Shown: positions 22,766-35,200 of the stretch, in pieces | Position numbering within the stretch: the stretch's first letter is position 1 | Layout of the letters: every line of letters starts with the position of its first letter | Assembly: GCA_002007465.1 (NCBI GenBank) | Contig: LNAC01000774.1 | Coordinates: 324,426 to 388,425, forward strand | DNA length: 64,000 bases | DNA from: Ailurus styani | Taxonomy: Eukaryota; Chordata; Mammalia; Carnivora; Ailuridae | Direction: 5' to 3' | The notes under the pieces: generated by a model | The model's input: the letters and a program-made list of their open reading frames with translations, nothing else | Told to the model about the DNA's origin: nothing | Databases searched by the model: none | Translations under genes and position numbers: made by a program

Positions 22766-23316
22766 TCAACTGCTTTGAATGCTGCTGAGAAGTCGAGGAA
22801 GAGAAAAATGAAGCTTTGACAATTGGAAGATATCGGGACTCTCAAAAGGGCAGTGTCAGGCAGTGGGGGAAACATAAGCCCAGCCCAAAGTTGACTTCCT
22901 CTCAGTTTCATCATTCTGAAGGAAGGAAAGAAACCTCAGCTCCTGGGGAAAGTTTCCAGGGGATCATCTTGAGTCAATTGTCCATTGTACTGTAACAGGG
23001 AGGTGAGGTGGCATAAACAGCCCAGCATAGGCTGAGTCCTTATGCCTGGACCCATCACTGTGTCCAGGGAAGTCAATTCATGGAGCAAGAGTCCATAGCA
23101 AGATACCTCCTTGCATCCCAACACAGAAAATGTACAAGCTTTTTTCTATTTCTAAAATAAGTAAAATAAAATACAAGTCAGAGGAGCAAAAGTTTAGGTA
23201 GTATGTAACTATGGCCAAGGTTAAGGGTCAATCTCAGCTTTAGGACACAAAACTCTGTAAATGACAAAAGAAAGTTTAAGCACTTAACATTCTTGATTCA
23301 TCGTCTCATTGTAACG
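22766..23316. other. Gene-free stretch, unique
   Basis: No repeat, exon or RNA gene was recognised. Confidence 0.4.
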
Positions 23317-23330
23317 ATAGTTTTTCTCAT

Positions 23331-23810
23331 AGCCAAGAACTGGAAACAACCTAAGTGTCCATCAGTGGATGAATAGATAAAGAAGATGTGGTATATATAC
23401 ACGATGGAACAGTATGCAGTGTTAAAAAAGGATGAAGTCTTGCCATTTGTGACAACATGGATGGACCTTGAAGGTGTTATGCTCAGTGAAATACACCAGG
23501 TGGAGAAAGACAAATACCATATGATTTCACTCATATGTGGAATGCAAACAACAACAATAACAACAACGAATGAAAAAACAAAATAAAACAAAAACAAATT
23601 CATGATACAGAGAACAGATTTATAGTTACCAGGGTGGGGAAGGGGCGTAGGTGGGCAAAGTGGATGAAGGGAGTCAATTTTATGGTGACGGATGGTAACT
23701 AGACTTTTAGTGGAGATCACCTTGTAATGCATATAGATGTTAAATTATAGTGCTGAACATTTGAAACTTATACAATGTTATATACCAATTTTATCTCAAT
23801 AATAAAAAGA
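23331..23810 (+). mobile_element. 5'-truncated L1 3' end with TSD
   Basis: AACTGGAAACAACCTAAGTG, AGAAGATGTGGTATATATAC, GACAACATGGATGGACCTTG and ATACCATATGATTTCACTC are the L1 3' UTR in sense, ending in CTCAATAATAAAAAGA. The 14-base duplication ATAGTTTTTCTCAT is exact at 23317-23330 and 23811-23824, so the element is complete as inserted (480 bp). A CAA-rich insert (AACAACAACAATAACAACAA) lies inside. Confidence 0.95.
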
Positions 23811-23824
23811 ATAGTTTTTCTCAT

Positions 23825-25290
23825 TAACTGTAATCCAGATTCAACTTAATTTGATTCACTGATCATACCATAAGCTTATCTAATTCTTATTTTCAGGTAT
23901 CATCCTTTAATATATTGTGAACCATGCGTTTAACTAAGTGTAGAGAATTGTAAAATGAAGTTAACAGGGTAGTTAATTTGAACACAATAAGTACAAGTTT
24001 TAACAGTCCTACAGTGTATACAAGTATTTCTCTGAATTATCTCTTATAGTTAGATGCATCCCATTTAATTATAACATATTTAATCTACTTTTAAATGAGT
24101 GAAGAACACCAGCTTTTTCAATTTTCTTTCAAAAGTTAGGTGAATTTGTTTGAGAAGTCAAGGTAGTAAAATAGAAATGATTATATTAGTCAGTCTATAT
24201 GAAAGGTAACTCTCCATGTTTGTACCTTACAAATGTTAATTCTGTACCAATGAATTATAATTCTACTTAGCAACACTCTCTTCTTTCCATTTTTAACTTC
24301 TAAGAAAAGATAAATTTAAGTAATTACAAGTAAATTGCTCTAAACTAACCATGATATTTAGAACATTTATCACTTACATTCACAGAAACTCATGGTCAAG
24401 AAAATTATAACTAAGTTGTATCAAATAAGTTCTTACACATGTTCTGCATTTCCATCTCTTGGGCTCAAGAACCAAATGACAGTGGGAGGAAGGAGGGAAC
24501 AAAGGATATAGAACATCCCACAGAAATAAAATATCAGGATTATTTTATTCTTTTTTGGAATCATGGGATGGAACAAGAGTACTGATTCCCCACATACTGA
24601 TTATTGTCCTGACATACATCTGTTGTGGGAATCAATTATTCTTATACTGTAGGTCTGAATGGAAAGTCTACTTGCCTTCTGTAGATGATTGAGTTGCAGA
24701 TAAAGGATGAGATCACAGATTGGGCAAACCACTGTGGCCATTCCGGTTGCTTGGAAAAATCCTAACAACTTCATCCTCACCCACAAAATCCTGACAACTT
24801 CATCCTTAGGTGGAGGTACAGTCTTCTTTCTTACCTACAGGTTCCCTCCACTGTGCACTTCAGAGCATCTCAACCACCTGCTCTGCTCTGCCCCCGCAAA
24901 CACTCCACTCTGCATGGCCTTGGGGCCCACCCATTAATTTCCCTTCTGCTCTCTCTCTCTGCTCAGTTCAATAGACCTGTTCAAATCACCTGGGCCATAG
25001 ACCTTGATAGACACCTAGTTTAGGTCAATAAATATTTATTCTGTGAAATTTAATTTTAATAATGAGCTTTCACTTCTAAGATAATTATTTAGTGTTTATA
25101 AATTTATTATAGATGTAATTAATTTTGTTGATTTTTCTTCCTGTTATAGTAATCTTGAATGTTGTGGGTAAACCTCTTGCTTAGAGCAAAATCTATATTT
25201 ACTGTGTTGTATTATCTTTAGGTTTTGCGATTATCCATATATCCACTATCTGATTTGCAATATTCAAAGAGCTGGAAACTGAGCGTTTGC
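23825..25290. other. Gene-free stretch with a 29 bp tandem duplication
   Basis: The sequence is mostly unique and AT-rich. At 24756-24777 and 24785-24806 a 22-base unit beginning AAAATCCT and ending TTCATCCT is repeated with one difference at a 29-base period. No exon was seen. Confidence 0.45.
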
Positions 25291-25758
25291 ATTAGTTCCT
25301 ATTGTGCTGTGACAAGTCACCACAAAATTAGTGACTTAAAACAACACAAATTTATTATCTTATAGTCCTGCTGGTTGAAAGTCTGAAATGAGTCTCATGG
25401 GGCTAACATCATGTGTCAGCAATTTACATTCCTTTTGGAGGCTGTAGAAGAGAATCTACTCCTTGCCATTTCCAGCTTCTAGAAACTGCCTTTATTCCTT
25501 GGTTTATGTCTACCTATTTTTACTTCTGCTTCTGTCTTCTTCACATCTCCTTCTTTGACCATTCTTCCTTCCTCATATAAGGATCCTTGCGATTACATTA
25601 GGTCCACCCAGAGAATCCAGGACAATCTTTCCTCTCAAGATCATTAGCTTAACTACATCTGCAAAATCCCTTCTGCTCTGTGAGGTAATATATTCACAGA
25701 TTCCAGGGATTAGGACATGGATATCTTTGGGGAGGACTTCATTCAGATTAACACAGAA
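25291..25758 (-). repeat. MLT1-like MaLR LTR, antisense
   Basis: Landmarks in order are TGCTGTGACAAGTCACCACA, AAAACAACACAAATTTATT, CTTGCCATTTCCAGCTTCTA, TTGCGATTACATTAGGTCC, CAGGACAATCTTTCC and GGGATTAGGACATGGATATC, all antisense MaLR text. It is non-coding. Confidence 0.75.
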
Positions 25759-26500
25759 TTCATTACTGTTACACCAGACAAGCAAAGAAATATATAAAAT
25801 TGAGACCAGATTCTAAAATGCTAATTAAACTTTAATACCAAAAGACTGAAGTTGTATATAAATTATTAAGGTATCTAATAATGGGATTATGTGAAATCTA
25901 GAGTTAATCTAATAATTAATAAATTTCAGGTTTAAGAAAATCCATAACCCAAACTTGATTTGAAGCCTAGCACTATCTAATCCAGTAACTACCCAGGAAT
26001 CATGTGTTTGAGAATTTAGCTTTCTGTACTATCAAAGTGGATATTCAAACATACACTTTAAGCCCTGACCATGGTATTTTTTTTCAATCATTTCTTTTTG
26101 TAGATACATGCAAGGTAAAAAAAATTAGAAAAGTACCAAAGTGTATATAGTGAAAGGTAAGTCTCCTCTCTGTTTTCCTGTCACTTACATTCTTTCAGAG
26201 ACAACCAAGTCACTAGCTTTCTGTTTATTCTTCCAGGAATTACTTCATTATTTTAGTTGCTTCTTCCTGGAGTCACCAAGGCATTGGGAAGTTAAACCAT
26301 GTATACTGCCTGTGTATAAAACTGTCTCTATACCAGTTACATAGCCATTACAAATAATTTCTATTAATAATTGAGACTCCTGCCTTCAGTCTCTGGTGTT
26401 TACTACCTAATAAAGTATGGACTGCCTGATAATCTACAGTATGTCTTTTGGTATTTAGATCTTTGATCACACTTTAATTTTCTTTATTCCCCAAAAGGAA
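25759..26500. other. Gene-free stretch
   Basis: No repeat or exon was recognised. Confidence 0.4.
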
Positions 26501-26509
26501 CAACTGTCA

Positions 26510-26940
26510 TGTGGATGTCAAAGCATGGGCTCTGAAGGCAGCCCCTCAGCTTAAAGTTTGGCTTTTCCAATTTTAAGTTGTTTCATTTTGTTAATTGAAT
26601 AACTAGTTGACTTCTTTTGTTCTGCTTTCCTCATGTATGAATGGGGTATAATAATAGTACTTACCTCTTAGAGTTATTATGATTATTATTTTTAGTTTTA
26701 TTTATTTATTTGTCAGAGAGGGCACACAACCAGGAGGAGTGGCAGGCAGAGGGAGAAGCAGGCTCCCTGCTGAGCAAGGATCCTGATGCAGGACTAGATC
26801 CCAGGACCCTGGCATCATGACCTGAGCCCAAGGCAGATGCTTAACTGATTGAGCCACCCAGGCATCCCACCTCTAGAGTTACTATTAAAGTTAAGTTAGA
26901 TACTTCACAAAACACCTGCCATTTACTAACTATTAGATAA
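26510..26940 (+). repeat. MIR SINE split by a CAN-SINE
   Basis: GCATGGGCTCTGAAGGCAGC and TATGAATGGGGTATAATAATAG are MIR sense text. The MIR continues after the SINE as CTCTAGAGTTACTATTAAAG and CAAAACACCTGCCATTTAC. Confidence 0.7.
26681..26868 (-). mobile_element. CAN-SINE inserted in MIR
   Basis: The minus strand carries a full SINE (GATGCCTGGGTGGCTCAATC head). The TSD ACCTCTTAGAGTTATTAT (26663-26680) versus ACCTCTAGAGTTACTATT (26869-26886) is diverged, so the insertion is older than those at 13.5 or 49.7 kb. Confidence 0.95.
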
Positions 26941-27119
26941 ACAATTGTACTTGTGAAGAACTCCAGTAAATGTGCAAGGATTATCTTTTTGCATTTTGCT
27001 CTATTAATCTTAGTTGTTAGTGATTAGTATTACTCTACTCTTGACTAAATTGCCCAACACAAAGAAAGATTACTGGCCTATAATTCTCAAAGTTAGCTTC
27101 GGGATCTTCCTTATGGATA

Positions 27120-27375
27120 GTAACAACTAATGTTCATTGAGGATCATTTATTGTATACCACACTCTGTGATCTTGTTACATTATCTTTTTGAGCTCCTCA
27201 AAAACCTGTGCAGTAAGTGGTATTATTGTCATCATCCTCACTTCAAGGGTGGTTATCTAAGGATTAGAGACCTTGAATCACTTCCCTGACTAGTTAAGGA
27301 CAGAGTCAGAATTTGAACTCAGTCCAAGTCCTGTGGCCATTCGCTTAATTACTGGGTTACACTGTCTCCTGACAA
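27120..27375 (-). repeat. MIR SINE, antisense
   Basis: TTGTGCAGTAAGTGG-like, GGATTAGAGACCTTGAATCAC, AGAGTCAGAATTTGAACTC and AGTCCTGTGGCCATTCG follow antisense MIR order. A further old repeat (GCATTTATTGAGTGCCTAG) starts at 27450. Confidence 0.7.
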
Positions 27376-27847
27376 CACTGCTTACCCCCGTGGCATTTCA
27401 CTAATCCTCACACCTTCATTCCCTCATTCTTTCTTTTTTTATGGAAAAATAAGCATTTATTGAGTGCCTAGTATGTGCCAGGTACTCTCGTGGGCAATAG
27501 GTGTACAAAGATATTAACATAATGTGACTACCCTGAGGCTCACAGAGGCTGACAACTATAAGTCACAGGTTCTGAATGACCATAACCTGATTATTACTCA
27601 CTTGAGGCTAGTACATATAGTTGCCAATATTTGATAAAGTACCAGCTACTTTGCTCTTTCTAAAGACAATATGGACAAATGAGAAGTTCCCTCATTGTCT
27701 TTCTCTGCATGCAGCAAACAGCTCATTATTCTCTCTCTAGTCCGCTCTGTACATGTTGCACGCTGTGGTTATTAAGTGCCTATCTAGCAAGACTCCTATC
27801 TTTCCATATTCTAAAAACTTATCCTTGATAGTTCACATTAGTGTTTT

Positions 27848-28110
27848 AAAATTAAAAATTTTATTTTGAAATAGTTGCAGATTCACAGACAGTTGTAAAA
27901 AAATAATATAGAGGGATCCCTTGTATCCTTTAAGCCAGGTTCCCCAAAGTAACATCTTGCAAAACAGTAGTATAATATCAAAAGTATATTTACATATTAA
28001 CACTGACCAGTCCATGGACTTACCAAATTTCCCATTTCATGTGTGTGTATGTATGTGTGTGCATGCTTTTGTATATCATTGAGATACTAAGTCAAGGTTA
28101 GATCTGGATA
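27848..28110 (-). repeat. L1M 3' UTR fragment, antisense
   Basis: TTTTGAAATAGTTGCAGATTC, ACAGTTGTAAAAAAATAAT, GAGGGATCCCTTGTATCC and GTAACATCTTGCAAAACAG match an old L1M 3' region in antisense. Confidence 0.75.
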
Positions 28111-29160
28111 TTTTTTTCCTCACATAAGTTTATTTTTACCTGATCTTCCCCTTGAGTAATCTTTACATTTTAAAAGAAATGCTCTATCCCTTTCTGTGAT
28201 AGCATCTTTGACATTGCATTATTTTAGACATTGCAATCAACCATGAAGAATTTTTTTCTTCCAGAAATCTGGTCTTTTTAATGCATTCCACACACTTTCT
28301 TGAGCTTCCAATGAGTTATTTTTAAATTATCTGGAGAGAGCCTATGACTTATTTCCTTTAAATAAATCCATGAATTTTCCTCAAATAAATGCACTTATTT
28401 TATTACATTTGTAAAATAAAGTAAATGTGCTATAGTTTTTTGGGTTTTCCCCTAAGTTGAATCATATTGTGATAGCTCATATAATAGGAGTACACTTTCA
28501 GATTTTCTATAGATAGAACTTCCTACTCTTCCAAATCTAATATAATTTATCTTTTTTTGGGCACTTGTATCACCTCTTACAACAAATCTGAGAACTACAT
28601 AGAAATTAATCCTCAAAATCTCATTCACATGAGGTGTTGTCAACCTTAGCGTGTTACGGCACTCCAGTTTTTCTGAGTTCTCTGTAGTTTGTAGTTTGGC
28701 TTATATCCTGTTGGTTTTTCTCTTTCTACCCAAGCTTTTGAGATGAAAATGAAAGCAAAATTATCGCCTTCAATTCCAATTCAATGTAATATAATAATTG
28801 TATTATTATGAATTCTAATTTCCCCATTTTGTTTTTAGAATCTATTAAGTCAATAGTGTTATTTTCACCATCTAATAAAAAGAGATAGGAACCCCAGACC
28901 TCTTGATTCCTCAATAGCAATTTCCTGCCACACAGAGTCGCAGAGACATCAAGATCACATAACACGTGGTACACACCTGGCAGACTACAAATTATTGGCC
29001 CATAAATCATATCCTGTTTGCAGTTATTATTTGCTTGACCTGCATGGTATCCGCCAGCAATGTTGTTGTTTTACAAATTTCAAGTAATTGACAAAAGCTA
29101 AAAAATCAGTAGATAACACACAAAAATCCAGGTTTCCAATTTCCCTTGAAATCTAGGCTG
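28111..29160. other. Gene-free stretch
   Basis: The sequence is AT-rich with no recognised repeat or exon. Confidence 0.4.
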
Positions 29161-29830
29161 CTGACAGCCATCAGCTAGACTAGAGCGGCAGTGGCTCACT
29201 TCGGACAGGGCAAGCATTCCAGTTTGCTACAACCCCACCACTTACTCCTCTCCCCTGACCTTGAAGGTGAGTGGCATTGATCATTTACTCATGCTGTAAT
29301 TTTCCTTAGGCCTGGCCTGCCTGGCTCAGTCGTGTTATCTGCCTCATACCCACAGCCGCTGTGATATGCAAGCCTGGTGCCTGGCCTTTGGACGAAACCC
29401 TTATCTGGCCATTTGCATGGAGCCGTAGTTGGACATGAGATCTGTGAGATCCATGAGATCCATTCCTTCAGATTATACCAGAGACAGATTGGGGTTGCGC
29501 CTGGGTCTTTCTTTCTTTGGCTTAAAGCACTGACCTTAGGCCCCTGAAATAACACCTGAAATAACACCCCCTGAAATAACACCCTGTCTTTGAGGGCTGC
29601 AGAGGAGCTTTCGTGTCTTCTTTTCCCGGCCCCACCCAGCCATCTATTAGACCTTCCAAAGTTAAGGCATCTTCAATAAGGATTCTGCTGGGAAACAGGC
29701 TTCTGTTAGCTCTACAGAGTACTGGGATATCCCAGTACAACAAAGGGCTACACTGTTTAAACTGGGGTGGGGTGAGGTTCCCCTAGGAAACACCCCCAGG
29801 CTCTACCTCGACATTAGTCACAGTGAAGAA
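29161..29830. other. GC-richer unclassified block with a three-copy tandem motif
   Basis: This block is less AT-rich than its surroundings. It carries three copies of CCTGAAATAACACC between 29542 and 29584. The minus strand has two overlapping short frames (29289-29582 and 29522-29743), neither recognisable. An antisense LTR or other retroelement remnant is possible, but I found no LTR ends or primer site. Confidence 0.35.
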
Positions 29831-31653
29831 AGAGTGAAGAAAGCCAGCCCAGTGGCATAGGAAGGAAGGATGATGGTCTCATTTAAATTCTATTGACCAT
29901 ATCTTTGTAATTTCCACTAAATTGTCCTTTTTACATACCAAGACCTGTATTGTGTATACTTGGGACTCCACTGTGCCCTTGACTCTTTTCACTAGTTGGA
30001 GTGAATGGAGTTAGGGAAGAGCTCTGGTTTCCCATACAAGTTAGTAACACATTGAACTATTAAAATGTTTAAGTGTCAGTTTTTAAGTATTCTCCATTTC
30101 ACATTGCTTGTGTAGTCACAGCTTCAAAACCTTAGGCTTTTGGCTCATTAAGTACTGCAAACTTTGAATTTTGAACTGTCCTCAGGGTTTCAAGAACTGT
30201 TTGTTAGTCTCACTATTTTGATACCCACCAGAGAAAATATCCATCCTGCTATGGAACAGGATCATTAACTGAAGCATCCACTATGAGAAGGAAACTGCAT
30301 AATGTTATAAATGAAGTCACCACCATGAAATAATACAGATGTATTCTTTTCAGTGAATTCTGTGCAAAAACACCCAGTCAGGCTGAGACTTCCCTGATTA
30401 TGTACAGGGAAAGTATTTCAGAATATCACCAGCTGGGTTTTTCAGTGGTTTAAAAGCTGCTGTGCTGTAGCATTCCAGAATAAAATAAGCAAATACCACC
30501 TACCAACCAGTCAAGTTTTTGATGCAACATCCCTTTACTTCAAAGCTTATAATGAAATTGATTTTCACTGCTTTTTCATTTCAACTTGCAAGCCCTGTGA
30601 ATAACTACTCTAAAATAATTTCAATTTAGGAATGTTCAGGAACTGGTGAGAAATTGATAGCGACTGTTTTATGCTTAGCCAAAAGATATTGAATAAAAAT
30701 GTAAAGGAAGAACTTGCTGTGTTTAGATGAGAAGAACCATATGATAAGGAGGCAAAGAGCCAGAACTCGATTTTCCATGATAACCAGAGTAATTTAAAAC
30801 TTTCTTTAATTTTCAGTGGGATTCAACCCTCAAAGAAATGAGGTCTCATTGCCTGGGAAATTGGCAGAGGCTGTAAATCAGATTCGATGTGTTTTTTTTC
30901 CCTATAATATCAGTCATCGATTATGACTATCTGATGAGACAGTCATTCTGATGAGAGATTTTTTAAAGAAATCAGAAGATCATCTAGATATTTGGAAACT
31001 CCTGGAGAATAGCCAGAATTTTTTACTTTGCGTTCAGATAGATAAAATTTTATTGATATTTATTTTGAAGGCACGTGTGGCTCCAGGTTTTGTGTGTCCT
31101 GAAGCTTATACAATTTGGAAGAGAGGGTTTTTTTTTTTAAGAAAAAAATTATAGTATTATAAATATAAAATCTGGTAAGAAAGTATTTGTTTAGAAGGTA
31201 GAAATCACGACAAATTACAAATTGCAAAAGCTTGAAGCATTACAAAGATCACAAAATGCAGAAAATTAACAAAATTCTTTTAATTGATGAACTTGCTGAT
31301 ACACGTCTCTAATACTTTTTTCCCTATGCCTTTTAGCTGCATATTTGTTGTCTCTTCATATTACAGTAAATTCAGAATACAATTTTTTATTCAGAGAATA
31401 GAAAGATAATTCAGGCGTTTCTTTAGCATAGTTAATTTAAATTTGTTTATTCTCATTGTAAGTTTAGAAAATACTCAGCTTCATAACTCCTTGTTGATGA
31501 AGTCTATGTACAATTTTAATATTCCTGCTAAATTTGGGGAAATCTCCATCAAGTTTCTTTGATAAATTAACTACAGGATTTGAGGACGTTGTAGATCTCT
31601 TAGGCAGTGACAGGTCTGATAGCACTCATTAACCAACTTATCACTAATGTCCT
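29831..31653. other. Gene-free, SINE-free stretch
   Basis: No interspersed repeat or exon was recognised. Confidence 0.4.
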
Positions 31654-32290
31654 TGTATTACAGGCTGGGTGGGTCCGCACAGTGGGGTGTAGGAAGATTC
31701 CTAGAAGTCCTTCCTACTCCGCGCAGCTAGCGATAACAACTATCTAGGGAACCCTCGTGTCTACAAGCTACATCAATATATGCCACCAAATCCAAACTAA
31801 CTGTATCCCCATCTCAGTTGCCATTAGGGAAATCCCTGAAATGCCTACAGAGTCCAAAGAGACAGTGGTTTTAACGGGTTGTTGGAGAGAACACTTTTAG
31901 GCAAACTGGCTTGAGCAATGGAATATAGAAAGGGGCATAACGAACCCCTGGCTGAGAACAGACAGACCCATCAGGCCACCCACCTCAAAATATCCATAGG
32001 CCCTAAGTACCCAATGGGCTGCATATAACCAGGCACAGTTCCCAAAAAAGGGAGAATTCCATCCATACCACCTTGCCATACCTCCTCATCTTCCCCCTTT
32101 AAAAACAGCCCTCACCCACTGCCTGTCCTCTGCTGTCTTGCCTACTGCTCCTTTGTGGTATATTCAATAACCTTCTATCTACTTTTCTCTGCCTCAGGTG
32201 AATGCTTTCACCACCTGCAACACAGGCTTCCACCTGTTCAGTTGACCCACATTTGGGAACCCTCATTTGATTGGGAGAGACACCCCATTT
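31654..32290 (+). mobile_element. Gammaretrovirus-type (ERV1) LTR with the start of the leader
   Basis: The likely LTR runs from TGTATTACAGG (31654) to CCCACA (about 32251). A TATA-like TTTAAAAACAGC lies at 32099-32110. ATTCAATAACC near 32163 could be the polyadenylation signal, and a CT-rich U5 follows. The next text, TTTGGGAACC and then GGGAGAGACACCCC, resembles a decayed tRNA-Pro-type primer-binding site and leader. No gag, pol or env follows, so this is close to a solo LTR and can encode nothing viral. Confidence 0.6.
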
Positions 32291-35200
32291 AGATACCACA
32301 ATTGTGATTAAAATATCCCCCTCTTTTTTCCCCCCACAAATTTTACCAAACAGGTGCAATTAATCCACTTCTATTTCAAGAAGAAGGAACTTGAAGCCAG
32401 AGGCCACATGGAGCATTTTAGTTAATTTATCTGTTCCCTGAGAAGTGACCTCGGAGCCCTGCATGAGTATGGGTCTATCCCTGGCACAGCTGATTAAGAA
32501 CAAATGTTTCCTGGGTTTCTACCCCCATTAGGTACCTATTTTTTTCTTAAGATATAAATTTGGTGCCTAATTTCTTTCCTTTCTGGCCTGTACAAATTCG
32601 TTGCCTTCCTCTATTCAAACTGTAGACTTTTTGAGACTACCAGTTGGGTTCTGATAGTTCAGGACACAACCTGGGAATTTATCTGACCCTCGTGTAGTAG
32701 GGGAGACATGGCATTCCTTATGAATCTGAGAATGGAAAGATGAAATGTTACAGAAACATACAGTTGAAAAAAGAGAAAAAGAAAATGTAATATCTTTGTC
32801 CAACGGAAGATCAAAGGTATTATTTTAGGTTATAGATCATTGAATATAAGAAACAGACACATTATGCTTGGATTACAATTTCCTGGTGTCAGTTGACACT
32901 TAATTATTTTATGTAAATAAAGCTTTGTCATGATCAAAAACCCATGCTCTTTCAAGACATATTTAACTTACAACTTAAAAAGAAGTTACTGGGATTGTTG
33001 CAATAATTTGGCAAAGTGGGAGTTTCCAGTACAATTTGGATTTGAAGGACACCGAAAGGTCAGCTTGTTCCAAAATATTTCTATATGTGATGACAAAAGG
33101 GATATTTTACTGGAGCATGTCCTTCTCCTATTATGATAATATAAATTAATTATATGAGCTATTTGTCATCTTGATTTCTGTAGAGACAGGTCTGAGGGTC
33201 AATAAAATTGAATGGAACACAGTGGAGACAGGATCTTGATGGCAGCAGAATTTTTGATCATAGATGACAGGGCTGGGGCAATGTCACAGAAACCAGCTAC
33301 TGTGGAAATCTCAAAATTTAAACTTAATTTAGTAAGCATAAAATATGCACGTGTTTGTCTTATGCATTAATTTTCTGGCGTTTGTAAAAAGGTAGCAGAT
33401 AGGGAATAAAGTAATCAGAATTCTATCTCCCATAAATGTGATTTGATTTTTTTGTGAAATGGTAGTATTCCATTTAATTAAAAAAGCAGATTGTGGCTAA
33501 AGGAATCTAAGGGAACCTGCCACACATAAATATTAAAAGATAAAATTTCTATTAATTTAGTGTAAATTTTTTCTCTTTAATTTTAAGTAAGCTAAGTACT
33601 TGAAATGGCCCGAAGAGGTTAAAAAAAAAAATCCAAACTGGCTAAATAACCTATTGGTTCATGTAATCTACTCTCTTCAGGTCTGGCTTGATCCAGGCAC
33701 TGAAATCAGTTTGCCTCTTTCAACCATACTGTCGATCGTGAGGCATCATTTTTAGGCTCCAAGTGGTGGCTTCTGGATCTCCAGGCTTGTATCTTTCAAG
33801 ATTCACGTCCAGAAGAACAGAGAAAATATCTCTTGCCAGTAACTCCAGCAAAAGACCTAGATTTTGTTACGCCCATCCTAGATCAAATTAGTTTCTAGAA
33901 GAAAGCAGTGGTCTGGCCAGGCTTGAGTCCCCTAGTTTTCTGCAGAATGAGAGATGAAATTGCACCTTGACCTATACAGATGAGAGTGGAAGAGAAATAG
34001 GAACCCCCTATATCAAATTCCAAATATGATACTCTTAGCAAAAGAGGGAGAATGACTGTTAGAGAAAATTAAGTGGCATTTACCCTTTGGTGACTCAACA
34101 CCAATACATAACTTTCTTCACATATAGAAACTTTTAAAAATGCCCTGGCTTGACACATATAACATACACTTCCAAGTGTACTTCTGCCCTTCCCCAAGGG
34201 AGACAACTCAGCATTTGGTCCAGTTACTGCATTACACTCTAAATTTAAGATAACTGGATGATGTATGTATTCAAATAGGTCTGGATATAATGCTCATAGT
34301 TTGGGAACCTATGGATAAATGCAGAATCTAATCACTTCTGATGTACTCCTAAGGCAACTGCAGATTGAAATCAGCTCATTTCAATTTAGAACTCTTACGG
34401 AGAGGAGAATAGAATAGGAAACAACTGAGAGTGGTCACTGATTCCGTATCATACCCTGCAGATAAGGAACAATATGGGACTTTGTGCTTGGCAAGTAAAG
34501 GAAAATCCTTGGTTAGTCTGGCTGCCTCTGGTTCTTTCTCTGGAAGGATCTCCCTAGACTATATCATTCACAGATAATGAGCATTAGGAAGGAATCCTCT
34601 TGTGGTGGATTGTATGTCTTTAGCAACCCACTTCCTACTGTGGCAATGAAGGCAAGGGTGTGAGAACCAATTGTGTATTAGCTCTTCCCAACTCTGTATT
34701 CAGTGACACACACAGCAGTTTGAAATGGCCACAGTGGGAGTATTTATACACAGAAATTAGTAATCATCATCACCCTCCCTCTAGTCAGTTTTACCATTTA
34801 TCAGAATGTCAGGGAGAGAAAGTCCAAGGACTATTTAGGACTTAAGGGTTGAGCAATCACCAATTTTTGTTTACTAAATTTGAGATTATTCTAGCAATTA
34901 CAATTTAAGAATTAGCTGACTCTGAGTTTGCAATTCCATGGGTTAATCACCAAATCTGTTTATCTTGTTAAATTAGAGTCTTCCAACTCAGAATCTGGGC
35001 AGGGAATTTGTACATCTTAGCAATCACCTTCGGTTTCTTCATTTGCCCAGGCCTCAGTGTCAAGGCCTTTCTCTTGGCCTTTGTCTCACAGCACAGTGAA
35101 CATATGGTCTGCAAGTGAAGAGGCAACAACTAAGCAGCTTTTAGCCCCCAAGCTGCAAGCCCACTGAATACTTGAAATTAGAATAATTATTCCCTTTTGC

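Noticed and set aside
29289..29743. Retroviral or host protein remnant on minus strand
   Set aside because: No motif of gag, pol, env or a host family was recognised, so it is listed only as an unclassified block.
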